Assembly (NCBI RefSeq): GCF_003258595.1
Contig: NZ_QHHQ01000001.1
Coordinates: 1,550,001 to 1,614,000, forward strand
Length of the DNA: 64,000 nt
DNA from: Acuticoccus sediminis
Lineage (GTDB): Bacteria; Pseudomonadota; Alphaproteobacteria; Rhizobiales; Amorphaceae
Direction of reading: 5' to 3'
Positions within the stretch are counted from its first letter, which is position 1. Each line of letters opens with the position of its first letter. A program made the translations under genes and the position numbers. The notes under the pieces were generated by a model. The model worked only from the letters and a program-made list of their open reading frames with translations, searched no databases and had not been told where the DNA came from. Below are positions 35,950-45,925 of the stretch, piece by piece.

Positions 35950-36711
35950 ATGGAACTGTCGCTGGAGGGGAAGGTCGCGCTGGTCACCGGCGCTTCGAGC
36001 GGCCTCGGCGCGAACTTCGCGAAGGCGCTCGCGCGGTCGGGGGCCTCGCTGGTGCTGGCCGCCCGCCGGCTCGACCGGCTCGAGGCGCTCCGGGACGAGC
36101 TCGCCACCCTCGGCACCACCGTCGGCGTGGTCGCGATGGACGTCACCGACACGGCCTCGATCGCGGCCGGGCTCGACGCCGCCGCTAGTGAGCTGGGGAC
36201 GATCGACGTCGTGGTGAACAACGCCGGCGTGTCGACCGCGCAGCCGGCGCTGGACGTCTCCGACGAGGACTGGAGCTTCGTCATCGACACCAACCTCACC
36301 GGCTGCTTCACCGTCGCGCGCGAGGCGGCGCAGCGGCTGAAGACGGCCCAGCACGGCGGGTCGATCATTAACATCGCCTCGATCACCGGGCTGCGGCCGG
36401 CAGGCGCTCTGGTGCACTACGCCTCGGCGAAGGCCGGCCTCATCCACATGACGAAGGTGCTGGCGCTCGAGTGGGCGCGCTACGGCATCCGCGTCAACGC
36501 GATCTGCCCCGGCTACATCGAGACCGACATCAACCGCGAATTCTTTGCCACCGACGCGGGCGCGGCGCTGGTCCGGCGCATTCCGCAGCGCCGGCTCGGA
36601 CAGCCGGACGACCTCTCCGGCGCGCTCTGCCTCCTGGCGAGCGATGCGTCGGCGTACATGACCGGCAGCGTCATCTCCATCGACGGCGGCCACCTCTGCA
36701 GCTCGCTCTAA
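35950..36711 (+). CDS. SDR-family NAD(P)-dependent oxidoreductase
   Basis: A 253-residue classical short-chain dehydrogenase. Seen: TGASSGLG near residue 14, an Arg-Arg pair after strand 2 (LAARRLDRL) favouring NADP(H), NNAGVS, catalytic Ser in IASITG, Y-x3-K in YASAK and a C-terminal GSVISIDGGHL. Members include 3-oxoacyl reductases and many alcohol dehydrogenases; no neighbour fixes the substrate. The start has GGAGACACGGG just upstream. Confidence 0.87.
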   Translation: MELSLEGKVALVTGASSGLGANFAKALARSGASLVLAARRLDRLEALRDELATLGTTVGVVAMDVTDTASIAAGLDAAASELGTIDVVVNNAGVSTAQPALDVSDEDWSFVIDTNLTGCFTVAREAAQRLKTAQHGGSIINIASITGLRPAGALVHYASAKAGLIHMTKVLALEWARYGIRVNAICPGYIETDINREFFATDAGAALVRRIPQRRLGQPDDLSGALCLLASDASAYMTGSVISIDGGHLCSSL

Positions 36712-36750
36712 CGCCCCGCACCGGCCGCCCCCGCCGGCATGGCGGGCCGC

Positions 36751-37175
36751 GATGGACGTCGGGGAGAGGCAGCTCGCCCCGGGAAATGCTGATCGACTGG
36801 CCTCGCCCACGGGCGTAGCGGTCCAGGCAGGCCGGCGGGGACAGGCGGTCCCTCGGGAAATGCCGATCGATTGTCCGTGCCCATGGACGTGGAGGTCCGG
36901 GCAGACCGTCGGGGAGAGGCACGTCGCCCGGGAGATGCCGATCGATTGGCCACTCCCATGGGCGTGCTGGTCAGGGCCGGCCGTCGGGGAAGGCAGGGCC
37001 CTCGGGAAATGCCGATCGATTGGCCGCGCCGATGGGCGTGGAGGTCCGGGCTCGCCGGCGGGGAGAGGCAGGTCGCCGGGAAATGCCGATCGATGGGCCG
37101 CGCCCGCGGGCGTGGAGGTCCGGGCAGGAGGTCGGGGAGAGGCAGGTCGTTCAGGGAAAGCCGACGGATCCGCCG
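36751..37175. repeat. Intergenic array of 74-76 bp tandem repeats
   Basis: A repeated core (GGGAAATGCCGATCGATTGG in the best copies) starts at 36781, 36855, 36930, 37004, 37078 and, degenerate, 37154, giving periods of 74, 75, 74, 74 and 76 bp. Each unit also carries a GCCCATGGGC-like dyad (variants with CA, TG or CG centres), a GTGGAGGTCCGGGC segment, and CGTCGGGGAGAGGCAGGTCG. A partial unit precedes the first core. The period is not a multiple of three, so the array is not coding despite long open frames. It fills most of the 639-bp gap between the convergent SDR and lexA genes. Confidence 0.85.
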
Positions 37176-37350
37176 CGCCGAACGAGGCGGGCCGAATGGT
37201 GGCCGTCGCGGGGACCGCGTGATTGGCGCGGACTGAACGAGTCCGGGCGGCAGGTCGCGTCGGTTCCGGGTCCGGAGGCTGCGGTCTCGCGGGTCGGCTG
37301 CTGCGGCCCGGCACCGTGTGGTGCCGGAGCGGCAGTTGCGGTCCTGCGCG

Positions 37351-38082
37351 TCAGTAGTGACGGAGGAGGGCGGCGAGCCTGCCCTGGATCTGGACGCGGT
37401 CGGCGCCGAAGATGCGCGTCTCGTACGCCGGGTTCGCAGCCTCGAGCGCGATGGTGTTGCCACGCTTGCGCAGACGCTTGAGGGTCGCTTCCTCGCCGTC
37501 GATCAGGGCGACCACGATGTCGCCGTTCTCGGCGTGGTCCGTCCGCCGCACGACGACGGTGTCACCGTCGTGGATGCCGGCATCGATCATCGAATCGCCC
37601 GTGATCTCCAGCGCGAAGTGCTCGCCGGGGCCGAGCATGTCGGACGGGAGGTGGACGGCGGAGCTCTGCTGCTGGATCGCCTCGATCGGCACGCCGGCGG
37701 CGATGCGGCCCATCATCGGCACGTCGACGATGTCGTAGGCGGTCGTGACAGGGCGCAGCGAAGGGCCCCGCTTCGGCGGGATGGCCGGATCGCGCGGGGC
37801 CGACCCCTCGATGACGGACGGGGAGAAGCCGCGCGGGCGTTGCGGCGGGCTCGACTTCGCGAGCGCGACGTCCGGCAGGCGCAGGACTTCCAGCGCGCGG
37901 GCGCGGTTGGGGAGGCGGCGGATGAAGCCACGCTCCTCCAGCGCGGTTATCAGGCGATGGATGCCGGATTTGGATTTAAGATCGAGCGCATCCTTCATTT
38001 CCTCGAAGGACGGCGGCACACCGGTCGAGCTCATACGCTCATGAATGAACATGAGGAGATCGTACTGCTTCTTCGTCAGCAT
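37351..38082 (-). CDS. lexA: SOS repressor LexA
   Basis: A 243-residue self-cleaving repressor of the SOS response. Seen: N-terminal winged helix (about 1-65; [18 protein letters not shown]), a long linker (about 70-118), the cleavage site Ala129-Gly130 in RIAAGVP, catalytic Ser164 in TGDSMID and Lys202 in EATLKRL. The extended N-terminal domain and linker are usual for alphaproteobacteria. It is autoregulated by the SOS box at 38152-38166. The moeA stop is 122 bp upstream, so it has its own promoter. Confidence 0.95.
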   Translation of the reverse strand: MLTKKQYDLLMFIHERMSSTGVPPSFEEMKDALDLKSKSGIHRLITALEERGFIRRLPNRARALEVLRLPDVALAKSSPPQRPRGFSPSVIEGSAPRDPAIPPKRGPSLRPVTTAYDIVDVPMMGRIAAGVPIEAIQQQSSAVHLPSDMLGPGEHFALEITGDSMIDAGIHDGDTVVVRRTDHAENGDIVVALIDGEEATLKRLRKRGNTIALEAANPAYETRIFGADRVQIQGRLAALLRHY

Positions 38083-38142
38083 AGTTCGTCGTCGTCCTGA
38101 CGCTGTATGACCAGCATTGGTACCCGAATCATTCCGCCATCA

Positions 38143-38166
38143 TCTATACACGTTCGTCGTGTGTTC
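38143..38166 (-). promoter_or_regulatory. SOS box and -10 element of lexA
   Basis: GTTC-N7-GTTC at 38152-38166 (read GAAC-N7-GAAC on the lexA strand) is an exact match to the alphaproteobacterial LexA box. Immediately downstream on the minus strand is TATAGA (38143-38148), a plausible -10. The box would lie in the promoter spacer, so LexA binding blocks its own transcription. Confidence 0.88.
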
Positions 38167-38204
38167 CGCAATGCGGAGCCCGCAGAACGTCACGAGTCAA
38201 GCAA

Positions 38205-39383
38205 TCAGAGCGCGATATACCGACATGGACTCCCCGCCGGCACGGGACCTTCATGCGGTTGACGCACGAGCAGAACATCCGAAGCCGCGAGCACGGCTAG
38301 CATCGATGAATCCTGCCGCGATGCTGGCGTAATCGTCGATCCCGATCGCACCGCGCGCATGTGATCGCGGCGAGGGCCGTTCGCCGGGAGGTCGCGGCCG
38401 AGAATCCCCTCGCGCACCTCCGGCAGCGGTGCCGTCACCCCCTGCATCGCCTTCACCAGCGGAACGAGGAACAGGACCGCGCAGACCGCGCCCGATACCG
38501 GGTTGCCCGGCAGGCCGAGAACGAGCGGCCTGGAGGAGAACATCAGCGGCTTGCCCGGCCGCACCGCGACCTTCCAGAAGTCCGGCTCGATGCCGAGGTC
38601 CGAGAGGGCGGGCTTGACCAGGTCGTGGTCGCCGACCGAGGCGCCGCCGAGCGTGACGAGGATGTCCGCCTCGGCGATCCCGGCGGCACAGCGCCGGGCG
38701 ATCTCGGCCCGGTCGTCCGGCGCGATGCCGAGGTCGATCGGGTCCGCGCCGGCCGCGCGCACCGTCGCGGCGAGCGCGGGTGTGATCGAGGCGACGATCT
38801 GGTCGGGACCGGTGGGCGAGCCGGGCGGCACGAGTTCGTCGCCGGTGGCGAGGAAGGCGACGCGGGGCCTGCGGGCGACCGTCAGTTCCGCATGGCCGCC
38901 GGCGCCGGCGAGTGCGATGTGGCGCGGCGCGAGGACGGTGCCGGCCGCCACCAGTGTGTCGCCGGCGGCGAAGTCGAGGCCGAGCGCGCGGATGTGGTCG
39001 TTCGGCTTGACCGTGTCGGTGGCCGTGAGCGCATCGCCGTCGCGCGCTGCGTCCTCCTGGATGAGGATCGCGTCTGCCCCCTCCGGCACCGGGGCGCCGG
39101 TGAAGATGCGGACCGCCTCGCCGTGACCCAGCGGACGCGGGTAGCGCCGCCCGGCCGCGGATTCGCCCACCACCCGGACCGGGCCGGGCATGTCGGCGGT
39201 GCGGACCGCGTAGCCGTCCATCGCGGACGAGGCGAAGGGGGGCTGCGTGCGCATCGAGACGACGTCGACCGTCACGACGCGGCCGGCGGCCTCGGCGAGC
39301 GGTACGGTCTCGGACGGGAGGTGGGGAGCGGCGGCGATCAGGCGGGCCTGCGCCTCGTCGACGTCAATCAAGAGGTGCGCCAC
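38205..39383 (-). CDS. moeA: Molybdopterin molybdenumtransferase MoeA
   Basis: A 392-residue enzyme inserting molybdate into adenylylated molybdopterin. Seen: [12 protein letters not shown] (the conserved MDGYA active-site loop), [31 protein letters not shown] and LPGNPVSG. The GTG at 39383 gives [15 protein letters not shown] and overlaps the end of the trpC-moaC gene by 16 nt, so it is translationally coupled to it. It serves NasA and the CoxL-like protein encoded in this window. Confidence 0.94.
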   Translation of the reverse strand: MAHLLIDVDEAQARLIAAAPHLPSETVPLAEAAGRVVTVDVVSMRTQPPFASSAMDGYAVRTADMPGPVRVVGESAAGRRYPRPLGHGEAVRIFTGAPVPEGADAILIQEDAARDGDALTATDTVKPNDHIRALGLDFAAGDTLVAAGTVLAPRHIALAGAGGHAELTVARRPRVAFLATGDELVPPGSPTGPDQIVASITPALAATVRAAGADPIDLGIAPDDRAEIARRCAAGIAEADILVTLGGASVGDHDLVKPALSDLGIEPDFWKVAVRPGKPLMFSSRPLVLGLPGNPVSGAVCAVLFLVPLVKAMQGVTAPLPEVREGILGRDLPANGPRRDHMRAVRSGSTITPASRQDSSMLAVLAASDVLLVRQPHEGPVPAGSPCRYIAL

Positions 39384-40636
39384 TCGCCCGAGCGGCCGCC
39401 GGACTTTTCCAGGAGCCGCACGCCGCCGATCACCATGCCCCGGTCCATGGCCTTGGCCATGTCGTAGAGCGTCAGGCAGGCGGCGGAGACGGCGGTGAGG
39501 GCCTCCATCTCGACGCCGGTGCGCCCCGTGGTCTTCGCCCGCGCGGTGACGCGGTAGCCGGGCAGCGACGGGTCCGGCTCGAGGTCCACGGACACCGACG
39601 AGAGCGGCAGCGGGTGGCAGAGGGGGATCAGCTCCGAGGTCTTCTTGGCGGCCATGATGCCGGCGATCCGCGCCACGCCGACGACGTCGCCCTTCTTCAC
39701 GTTGCCGGCCTGGATGGCGGCGAGCGTGTCGGGCGCCATCGTGACGGTCCCCTCGGCGACGGCCGTGCGGGTCGTCTCGGCCTTGGCGGAGACGTCCACC
39801 ATCCGGGCCGCGCCGGTGGCGTCGATGTGGGTCAGCGGGTTGCCGAGCAGCGCGCGCGTCGCGGCGGTCACGTCCGCGTGGCGCATGAGGCTCTCGCCGA
39901 TGAGGAAGGCGCTTGCGCCGACGGCCTGCAGGCGCGTGACGTCGGCGTGGGTGGCGATGCCGGATTCGGCGATGAGCAGGCGGTCGGGCGGGACCATCGC
40001 CGCCAGCCGCTCGGTGACGGCGAGGTCGGTCTTGAAGGTCCTGAGGTCGCGGTTGTTGACGCCCATCAGCGGGGAGGGGAGCGCGAGCGCGCGCTCCATG
40101 TCCCGCTCGTCGTGCACCTCGAGGAGCGCGCCCATGCCGAGGGCATGCGCCGCGTCGACGAGGTCGCGCGCTACCGCGTCGTCGACGCCGGTCATGATGA
40201 CGAGGATGCAGTCCGCGCCCCACACGCGCGCCTCGAACACCTGCTCGGGCACGTACATGAAGTCCTTGCGCAGGACCGGCAGGCAGCAGGCCTCCCGCGC
40301 GGCGCTGAGGAACTCAGGCGCGCCCTGGAAGGACGGAGCATCGGTGAGGACCGAGAGGCAGGTCGCGCCGCCGTCGGCGTAGGCGCGGGCGAGGGCGGGC
40401 GGGTCGAAGTCGGGCCGGATCAGGCCCTTGGACGGGCTCGCCTTCTTGATCTCGGCGATGAGGCCCGGACGGCCCGCGGCGGCTGCGGCCCTGAGGGCGC
40501 CGACGAAGTCGCGCGGCGGAGCGGCCGCCTCGGCACGGGCGCGCCAGGAGGCCGAGTCCTCGACGAGGCGCGCGGCGGCGATCTCCTCGCGCTTGTAGGC
40601 CTCGATGCGCGCCAGAATGTCGGGTGCGGCGTCCAT
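39368..40636 (-). CDS. TrpC-MoaC fusion: indole-3-glycerol phosphate synthase / cyclic pyranopterin monophosphate synthase
   Basis: One uninterrupted 422-residue frame joins two enzymes of unrelated pathways. Residues 1 to about 264 are TrpC (tryptophan synthesis): catalytic [11 protein letters not shown] at 61-71, VLRKDF, NNRDL, ESGI, IGESLM. Residues about 268-422 are MoaC (molybdenum cofactor): [58 protein letters not shown]. In related bacteria these are adjacent separate genes; here TrpC's last helix (ATRALLGNP) runs into THID without stop or new ATG. Internal GTG or ATG codons near residues 251-256 could still start a separate MoaC. Motifs of both halves look intact. moeA overlaps its 3' end. 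Confidence 0.9.
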   Translation of the reverse strand: MDAAPDILARIEAYKREEIAAARLVEDSASWRARAEAAAPPRDFVGALRAAAAAGRPGLIAEIKKASPSKGLIRPDFDPPALARAYADGGATCLSVLTDAPSFQGAPEFLSAAREACCLPVLRKDFMYVPEQVFEARVWGADCILVIMTGVDDAVARDLVDAAHALGMGALLEVHDERDMERALALPSPLMGVNNRDLRTFKTDLAVTERLAAMVPPDRLLIAESGIATHADVTRLQAVGASAFLIGESLMRHADVTAATRALLGNPLTHIDATGAARMVDVSAKAETTRTAVAEGTVTMAPDTLAAIQAGNVKKGDVVGVARIAGIMAAKKTSELIPLCHPLPLSSVSVDLEPDPSLPGYRVTARAKTTGRTGVEMEALTAVSAACLTLYDMAKAMDRGMVIGGVRLLEKSGGRSGEWRTS

Positions 40637-40652
40637 GACGTCGGGGAAACTC

Positions 40653-41681
40653 CTATTTCGCGGTCGCGGCGGCGTTCGAGACCGACACCAGCGCGTCGAG
40701 CCGCGCCGCGGCCGAGCCGTCGTCCAGGAGGTTCTGGGCCAGCTTCACGCCCTCCGCAAGCGTTTCCACCTTCTGCGCGACGACGAGCGCGCCGGCCGCG
40801 TTGAGGCAGGCGATGTCACGGTAGGCGCTCGGCTTGCCGGCGAGCACGTCGCGCAGCGCGGCCGCATTGTACGCACCGTCGCCGCCGATGAGGTCGGCCG
40901 GGGCCGCGCGGGGCAGGCCGGCGTCCTCGGGCGTGACGGTGAAGGTGGTGACCTTGCCGTTCTCGACGGCGGCCACCTCGGTCTCGGCCGTGGTCGTCAT
41001 CTCGTCGAGGCCGTCGGTCCCGTGGACCACCCACACGCGCTCGGCGCCCAGGGTGGCGAGCGCCTCGGCGAGCGGGCGCACCCACTCGGACGAGTAGACG
41101 CCGAGGAGCTGGCGCTTGACGCCCGCCGGGTTCGACATCGGGCCGAGGAGGTTGAAGATCGTGCGCGTGCCGAGCTCCACGCGGGCCGGGCCGACGTGCT
41201 TCATGGCCGCATGGTGCGCCGGGGCGAACATGAAGCCGATGCCGGCGGTGCGGATGCAGGCGGCGATCCCCTCCGGCGAGAGGTCGAGCGTGATGCCGAG
41301 CGCGGAGAGGCAGTCGGCCGCACCCGACCTGGAGGAGAGCGCCCGGTTGCCGTGCTTGGCGACCGGCACCCCCGCCGCCGCGACGATGAACGCGGCGCAG
41401 GTGGAGACGTTGTAGGTTCCCGATGCGTCGCCGCCGGTGCCGACGATGTCGATCGCGTCGGCCGGGGCTTGCACCGGCAGCATGCGGGCGCGCATCACGT
41501 CGACGGCGCCGGCGATCTCGTCCACCGTCTCGCCCCGGACGCGCAGCGCCATGAGGAGGCCGCCGATCTGGGCCGGCGTCGCCTCGCCCGACATCAGGAC
41601 GTCGAACGCGGCGGACGCTTCGGCGCGCGTCAGGGGCTCCCCCGACGCGGCCTTCGCGATGAACGTCTTGAGGTTAGCCAC
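40653..41681 (-). CDS. trpD: Anthranilate phosphoribosyltransferase TrpD
   Basis: A 342-residue enzyme of tryptophan synthesis. Seen: [17 protein letters not shown] (the PRPP-binding GTGGD motif), [40 protein letters not shown] and [10 protein letters not shown]. It starts with GTG at 41681, with GGGGGGAT upstream, and is followed after 16 nt by the trpC-moaC fusion. trpG, often upstream in related genomes, is absent here. Confidence 0.95.
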   Translation of the reverse strand: MANLKTFIAKAASGEPLTRAEASAAFDVLMSGEATPAQIGGLLMALRVRGETVDEIAGAVDVMRARMLPVQAPADAIDIVGTGGDASGTYNVSTCAAFIVAAAGVPVAKHGNRALSSRSGAADCLSALGITLDLSPEGIAACIRTAGIGFMFAPAHHAAMKHVGPARVELGTRTIFNLLGPMSNPAGVKRQLLGVYSSEWVRPLAEALATLGAERVWVVHGTDGLDEMTTTAETEVAAVENGKVTTFTVTPEDAGLPRAAPADLIGGDGAYNAAALRDVLAGKPSAYRDIACLNAAGALVVAQKVETLAEGVKLAQNLLDDGSAAARLDALVSVSNAAATAK

Positions 41682-41718
41682 CGAAGCGGATCCCCCCGGT
41701 CTCGAGCAGGTCGGTCAT
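41674..41718 (-). other. 14-codon ORF coupling ppiD to trpD
   Basis: An ATG at 41718 overlaps the ppiD stop (ATGA) and opens a 14-codon frame ending TAA at 41674, inside the first codons of trpD. It encodes no Trp, so it is not a classical trp attenuator leader. It may be a chance frame or may carry ribosomes into the GTG-started trpD. Confidence 0.25.
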
Positions 41719-43601
41719 CAGCCCTGTCCCTGGCCCACGCCGGTGAGCTGGTTGAGGATCTGCTGGTTCACCGTCGCGCCGACGTCGGACTGCCAAGCGT
41801 TGAGGAAGTCGAACAGCACCGCGTTGGCCATGCCCTCGTCGAGCTGCTGGCGCACGCGCGACAGCCCCTGATCCTCCACGAAGAAGGCCGGCTCGGTGAC
41901 GTCGGTCACCTGGAAGACGATCCGCGTGTTGCCGTCCGGCACCGATGCGCCGTGGCCGCGCGGCCCCTCGAACGCCGCCGCGGCGACCGCGCGGGGCATG
42001 CCTTCGGGAGCGGCGCTGAAGGTGAACGGCGCGGACTGGGCGACCTCCGCCCCGTACTGCGCGGCGACGTCGGCGATCGGCGTGCCGGAGTTGACGGCCT
42101 CGACCGCGGCGGTCGCCATCTCGTCGAGCTGCTTGGAGCGCTGGGCTTCGGTCCAGGCGAGGAGCACGTCGCCCTGCGCTTCCTCGAAGGGCAGGATGTC
42201 GGCCTCGATGATCGTATCGGTCTGGACCCAGATGGTGGCGTCGCCATCCTCGACGGGCGCGGGGTCGGCACCGGCCTCGGCGGCGAAGGCCGCGTTCAGC
42301 ACGGCTTCGCGGCCGGGGATGTCGACGGTCTCGCCGTTCTCGTCGCGACCGTTGCGGTCGACGGCCTCGACGGTCTGCGTCGGCAGGTCGAACCGGTCGG
42401 CGATCTCGGCGACGGGCGCGCCGCCGGCGACCGCGTCGGTCACGTCGGTCTGCAGCGCGCGGGCCTGGTCGATGGCCTCGTCGAGGGCGAGAGAGGCGCG
42501 GATCTCGTCCTTCACCTCGTCGTACGGCTGCTTGGCGGCGGCCTCGATGTCGTCGACACGGACGAGGGTCGGGCCGAAGCGGCCGTCGACCACGGTCGCC
42601 TTGCGCGCGTCGAGCGAGAAAGCCGCCTCGGCGATGGCCGGGTCGAAGATCGCCGACTTGGCGACGAGGCCGAGGTCGACGTCGGAGCGCTTCTTGCCGA
42701 GCTCGCGCAGGATCGCCGAGAAGGCGGTGCCGCCGTTGATCGCGTCGGCGGCCTTCTGCGCCACGTCCGGATCGTCGAGCACCACCTGCTGCACCTCGCG
42801 CCGTTCGGGCGTGCCGTAGGCGCCGTCCGCGTCGTAGGCGCGGCGCACCGCGTCCTCGCTGACGACCTCGGGTTCGGCCAGCGCGTCGGGCGACAGGGTC
42901 ACGATGGAGAAGGACCGGCGCTCGGGAGCGCGGAACTCGTCCTTGTGCTCGTCGTAGAAGGCGCGCAGCTCCTCCTCCGTCGGATCGGGGATCGTCGACA
43001 GGCTGTCGTTGTCGAGGCGGAAGCTCGCGATCTCGCGGGTCTGGTTCGTGAACCGGTTGACGGCCTCGAGGTAGGGGGTCGGCACCGTGAGGCCGCCCAC
43101 GAGGCTGTTGGTCCACATCTCCTGCACCGCCGCCTCGCGCTCGACCTTGAAGAACTCGTTCTCGCTGTAGTTGAAGTTCGCGAGGTAACGGTTGAAGGCG
43201 TTGCGGTCGAAGTTGCCGCCCTCGGGCACGAAGCGCGGGTCGCTGCGGAGCCGCTCGGCGAGCGTGTCGTCGCTGACGTCGATGCCGAGATCGTGCGCCG
43301 CGTCGACCTGCAGCGCGCCCGTCACGAGCGACTGGAGGACGCTGTTGGCGATCCCGAAGGACTGGATCTCCTGCGGGGTGAGGCTTCGGCCGAGCTGCTG
43401 CGTGATCCGCATGGACTGCACGCGCCAGGCCCGCTCGAACTCGCGAGCGGAGACGGGAGTATCGCCGGCACGCGCAACCTCGGTCGGGTTGACCGTGTTT
43501 ACGAAGCCGGAGACACCCCAGACGGCGAAGGAGAGGACAAGGAGCGCGATGAGGAGTTTTGCGAGGGTCCCCTTCGCCCCGCGTCGCATTTCATTCAACA
43601 T
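41718..43601 (-). CDS. ppiD: PpiD/SurA-type periplasmic peptidyl-prolyl isomerase
   Basis: A 627-residue membrane-anchored periplasmic chaperone. Seen: a short N-terminal basic region then one transmembrane segment (about 14-34, [17 protein letters not shown]), a SurA_N-like helical region with [13 protein letters not shown], and a central/late parvulin-like region. The parvulin active-site residues are not obvious, as in many PpiD proteins where that domain is inactive. It assists folding of exported proteins. It is divergent from tpiA over 126 bp and heads the minus-strand run into trpD. Confidence 0.88.
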   Translation of the reverse strand: MLNEMRRGAKGTLAKLLIALLVLSFAVWGVSGFVNTVNPTEVARAGDTPVSAREFERAWRVQSMRITQQLGRSLTPQEIQSFGIANSVLQSLVTGALQVDAAHDLGIDVSDDTLAERLRSDPRFVPEGGNFDRNAFNRYLANFNYSENEFFKVEREAAVQEMWTNSLVGGLTVPTPYLEAVNRFTNQTREIASFRLDNDSLSTIPDPTEEELRAFYDEHKDEFRAPERRSFSIVTLSPDALAEPEVVSEDAVRRAYDADGAYGTPERREVQQVVLDDPDVAQKAADAINGGTAFSAILRELGKKRSDVDLGLVAKSAIFDPAIAEAAFSLDARKATVVDGRFGPTLVRVDDIEAAAKQPYDEVKDEIRASLALDEAIDQARALQTDVTDAVAGGAPVAEIADRFDLPTQTVEAVDRNGRDENGETVDIPGREAVLNAAFAAEAGADPAPVEDGDATIWVQTDTIIEADILPFEEAQGDVLLAWTEAQRSKQLDEMATAAVEAVNSGTPIADVAAQYGAEVAQSAPFTFSAAPEGMPRAVAAAAFEGPRGHGASVPDGNTRIVFQVTDVTEPAFFVEDQGLSRVRQQLDEGMANAVLFDFLNAWQSDVGATVNQQILNQLTGVGQGQG

Positions 43602-43727
43602 GAGAGAGCCGTTTGTTTACGCCGACCGGGTTGTTTACGCGCATTGGGGCATACGCACCATGGACCGCAGCGGCAAGAGGCCCATTCGGCGCGCCCCGGC
43701 GCAGGTCTTAGGAAAAAAGGACACGCA

Positions 43728-44468
43728 ATGCTGATCGCAGGCAACTGGAAAATGAACGGCACACCGGACTCGATGGACGAGTTCGGCCGGATGATCGCCC
43801 GCGCGCCGGAAGCGACGGCACGCGGAATCGATCTCCTGGTGTGCCCTCCGGCCATTCTGATTTCCAAGTTTGCCGACCGCGCAACCGTGTCCAAGATCGC
43901 CATCGGCGGGCAGGACTGCCACCCGGAGGAGAAGGGCGCCCACACCGGTGACATCTCCGCCGAAATGCTGGCGTCGTGCGGTGCTTCGGCCGTGATCGTC
44001 GGCCATTCCGAGCGCCGCGCCGACCATGGGGAGACGGACGAACTCGTGGCCGCGAAGGCCGCCGCGGCCCAGCGCGCGGGGCTGACCGCGATCGTGTGCG
44101 TCGGCGAGACGGAGGCGCAGCGCGACGCCGGGGAGACCGAGGCGGTCGTCGGCGGCCAGCTCGACGGCTCGGTCCCGGCCTCGCTCGATCCGTCCAGGCT
44201 GGTGGTCGCCTATGAGCCCGTCTGGGCCATCGGCACCGGGCGGACGCCGTCGGTCGAGGACGTCGCGGCTGTGCATAAGGCGATCCGTGACAGGCTCGAG
44301 GCGCGCTTTTCGACGCACGTGCCGATTCTCTACGGCGGTTCGGTGAAGCCCTCGAACGCGGCCGAGCTCCTCGCGGTGGAGAACGTCGACGGCGCGCTGG
44401 TCGGCGGCGCGAGCCTCAAGGCGGACGATTTCATCGGCATCGCCCTCGCCGCGCCGAAGGCCGCGTAG
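43728..44468 (+). CDS. tpiA: Triosephosphate isomerase
   Basis: A 246-residue glycolytic/gluconeogenic enzyme interconverting dihydroxyacetone phosphate and glyceraldehyde 3-phosphate. Seen: GNWKMNG with the catalytic Lys, [13 protein letters not shown] with the catalytic His, [12 protein letters not shown] with the catalytic Glu and the flexible loop, and [21 protein letters not shown] precedes the ATG. Its divergence from ppiD is common in Rhizobiales. Confidence 0.96.
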   Translation: MLIAGNWKMNGTPDSMDEFGRMIARAPEATARGIDLLVCPPAILISKFADRATVSKIAIGGQDCHPEEKGAHTGDISAEMLASCGASAVIVGHSERRADHGETDELVAAKAAAAQRAGLTAIVCVGETEAQRDAGETEAVVGGQLDGSVPASLDPSRLVVAYEPVWAIGTGRTPSVEDVAAVHKAIRDRLEARFSTHVPILYGGSVKPSNAAELLAVENVDGALVGGASLKADDFIGIALAAPKAA

Positions 44469-44478
44469 CCCCTGCCGG

Positions 44479-44500
44479 CCGGACGGCTCAGGCCGTCCGG
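44479..44500. terminator. Hairpin after tpiA
   Basis: CCGGACGGC (44479-44487) and GCCGTCCGG (44492-44500) form a perfect 9-bp stem with a TCAG loop, 10 nt after the tpiA stop. It overlaps the last codons of the convergent ceramidase-like gene. No T-run follows, so strength is uncertain. Confidence 0.5.
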
Positions 44501-45168
44501 TCCGCCGCGGCCGTCCGGACGCCGCCGTATCGGATCAGCGCCACGATGAGGTGGCCGAGCAGGACGGCGTTGAGGACGTGCCACATGAAGTGCGTCCCGA
44601 GCGGCGCGGCGCCGCAGACGTCCCGGTCCAGCGTGCGGAAGGTGAGCGAGACGGCGAAGATCGCCGCGCCGGTCACCAGCGCGCGCCCCGCGTCGCGCCG
44701 TCCCGCCACCCACAACGCCAGCCCCACGACGAGAAGGCCGAGGAGGGGCGGGACGTACCCTTCCGAGCCGTTGAGGTCGACGACGCCGGGCAGCGCGCTC
44801 GACCCCGCCGCCGACAGGACGGCGAAGAGGGCCGTGGCGAGGATCGCGCCCCACCACGCCATCCCGGCGAAGCGGCGCATCGCCAGCGCGAAATAGACGA
44901 GGATGAAGATCTGGATCGGGATGACGTCCGCCATCACCGACCAGCGGTTGGCGAACGTGTGGAACAGGAACGAGCCGACGCCGATCGCGCAGAGCACGGC
45001 GATGAGGAGGGCGATGCCGGCGTCCGGCCCGCCCCTCCGCCGCGCCGCGACGAAGGCGACGAGCGCCGCGATCAGGAAAGCTGCATTGGTGACGGCGTTC
45101 CACGGCTCGGCCCAGAACTCCGGCCCGAGGCGTTCGCAGTAGGCGTCGATCGGCTGGGTCCAGTCCAT
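44488..45168 (-). CDS. Ceramidase-family membrane hydrolase
   Basis: A 226-residue seven-span membrane protein of the alkaline ceramidase (CREST) family. Seen: AEPWNAVTNAAFLIAA in the first helix, the Ser/His/Asp cluster SFLFHTFANRWSVMADVIP, and the two late His in GTHFMWHVLNAV, matching the zinc-binding catalytic residues of the family. Bacterial members are largely uncharacterised; hydrolysis of an amide-linked lipid is inferred. Confidence 0.83.
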   Translation of the reverse strand: MDWTQPIDAYCERLGPEFWAEPWNAVTNAAFLIAALVAFVAARRRGGPDAGIALLIAVLCAIGVGSFLFHTFANRWSVMADVIPIQIFILVYFALAMRRFAGMAWWGAILATALFAVLSAAGSSALPGVVDLNGSEGYVPPLLGLLVVGLALWVAGRRDAGRALVTGAAIFAVSLTFRTLDRDVCGAAPLGTHFMWHVLNAVLLGHLIVALIRYGGVRTAAADRTA

Positions 45169-45325
45169 GGGGGTGTCCGGGAGGCGGGGGCGGGAGGCGC
45201 GAACCTAGCCGATGGGCGCCGGCACCGTCCCCGGCGGCCGGCGCGTCATTGTGTCGGCCCCGATCCGGCCGGCCCCGATCGTCGGGCCCGCGTCGCGATC
45301 GAGTGGGACCGGGGGGCGGCCCGGC

Positions 45326-45925
45326 TCAGTCCGGACGGTACTCCAGCAAGGACGTCAGGTGCCGCTTCACCGTCGGCCACTCGTGCGGCAGGACAGAGTA
45401 GACGACCGTGTCGCGCAGCGTGCCGTCGGCGAGGACCTGATGGTTGCGCAGGACGCCGTCGAGCTTGGCCCCGAGCCGCTCGATCGCGCGGCGGCTCTGG
45501 CGGTTGAAGAAGTGCGTGCGGAACTCGACAGCGATGCAGTCCAGCACCTCGAACGCATGCCCCAGAAGGAGGCGCTTGGCCTGGGTGTTGAGCGGCGTGC
45601 GGTGCACCCGCGAGGCGTACCAGGTCGACCCGATCTCGACGCGCTGGTTGGCGCGGTCGACGTTCATGTAGGTCGTCATCCCCTCGATCCGGCCGTCCGC
45701 GCCGAACACCGTGAAGGGGACCATGGACCCCGCCTCCTGCAGCTTCAGGCGGCGGTCGATCTCGGCCGTCATCCCCTCCGGCGAAGGGACCGTCGTGTAC
45801 CAGAGGCGCCAGAGCTCGCCGGTCTGGGCGGCCTCGACGAGGCCGTCGTGGTGGGCGTGCTCGAGCGGGGCGAGGGTGACGTGCGTGTCGCTGAGCGTCA
45901 CCGGGCCGATGGTGGGCTTGGTCAT
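45326..45925 (-). CDS. GNAT-family acetyltransferase (RimJ-like)
   Basis: A 199-residue acetyltransferase of the ribosomal-protein N-acetyltransferase-like GNAT group. Seen: N-terminal VTLAPLEHAHHDGL, GMTTYMNVDRANQRVEIGSTW, and the acetyl-CoA region NTQAKRLLLGHAFEVLDCIAVEF, then NRQSRRAIERLG. It overlaps the end of the GST gene by 4 nt, so the two are translated together. Substrate unknown. Confidence 0.85.
   Translation of the reverse strand: MTKPTIGPVTLSDTHVTLAPLEHAHHDGLVEAAQTGELWRLWYTTVPSPEGMTAEIDRRLKLQEAGSMVPFTVFGADGRIEGMTTYMNVDRANQRVEIGSTWYASRVHRTPLNTQAKRLLLGHAFEVLDCIAVEFRTHFFNRQSRRAIERLGAKLDGVLRNHQVLADGTLRDTVVYSVLPHEWPTVKRHLTSLLEYRPD

Noticed and set aside
36752-37222. Open frame across the repeat array that could encode a repeat protein
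   Set aside because: Repeat periods of 74, 75, 74, 74 and 76 bp shift frame between copies, so the peptide repeat is not maintained; no ribosome site.
38117-38332. 71-codon plus-strand frame between lexA and moeA
   Set aside because: It covers the lexA promoter and SOS box and the moeA 3' end, has no ribosome site and no recognisable product.
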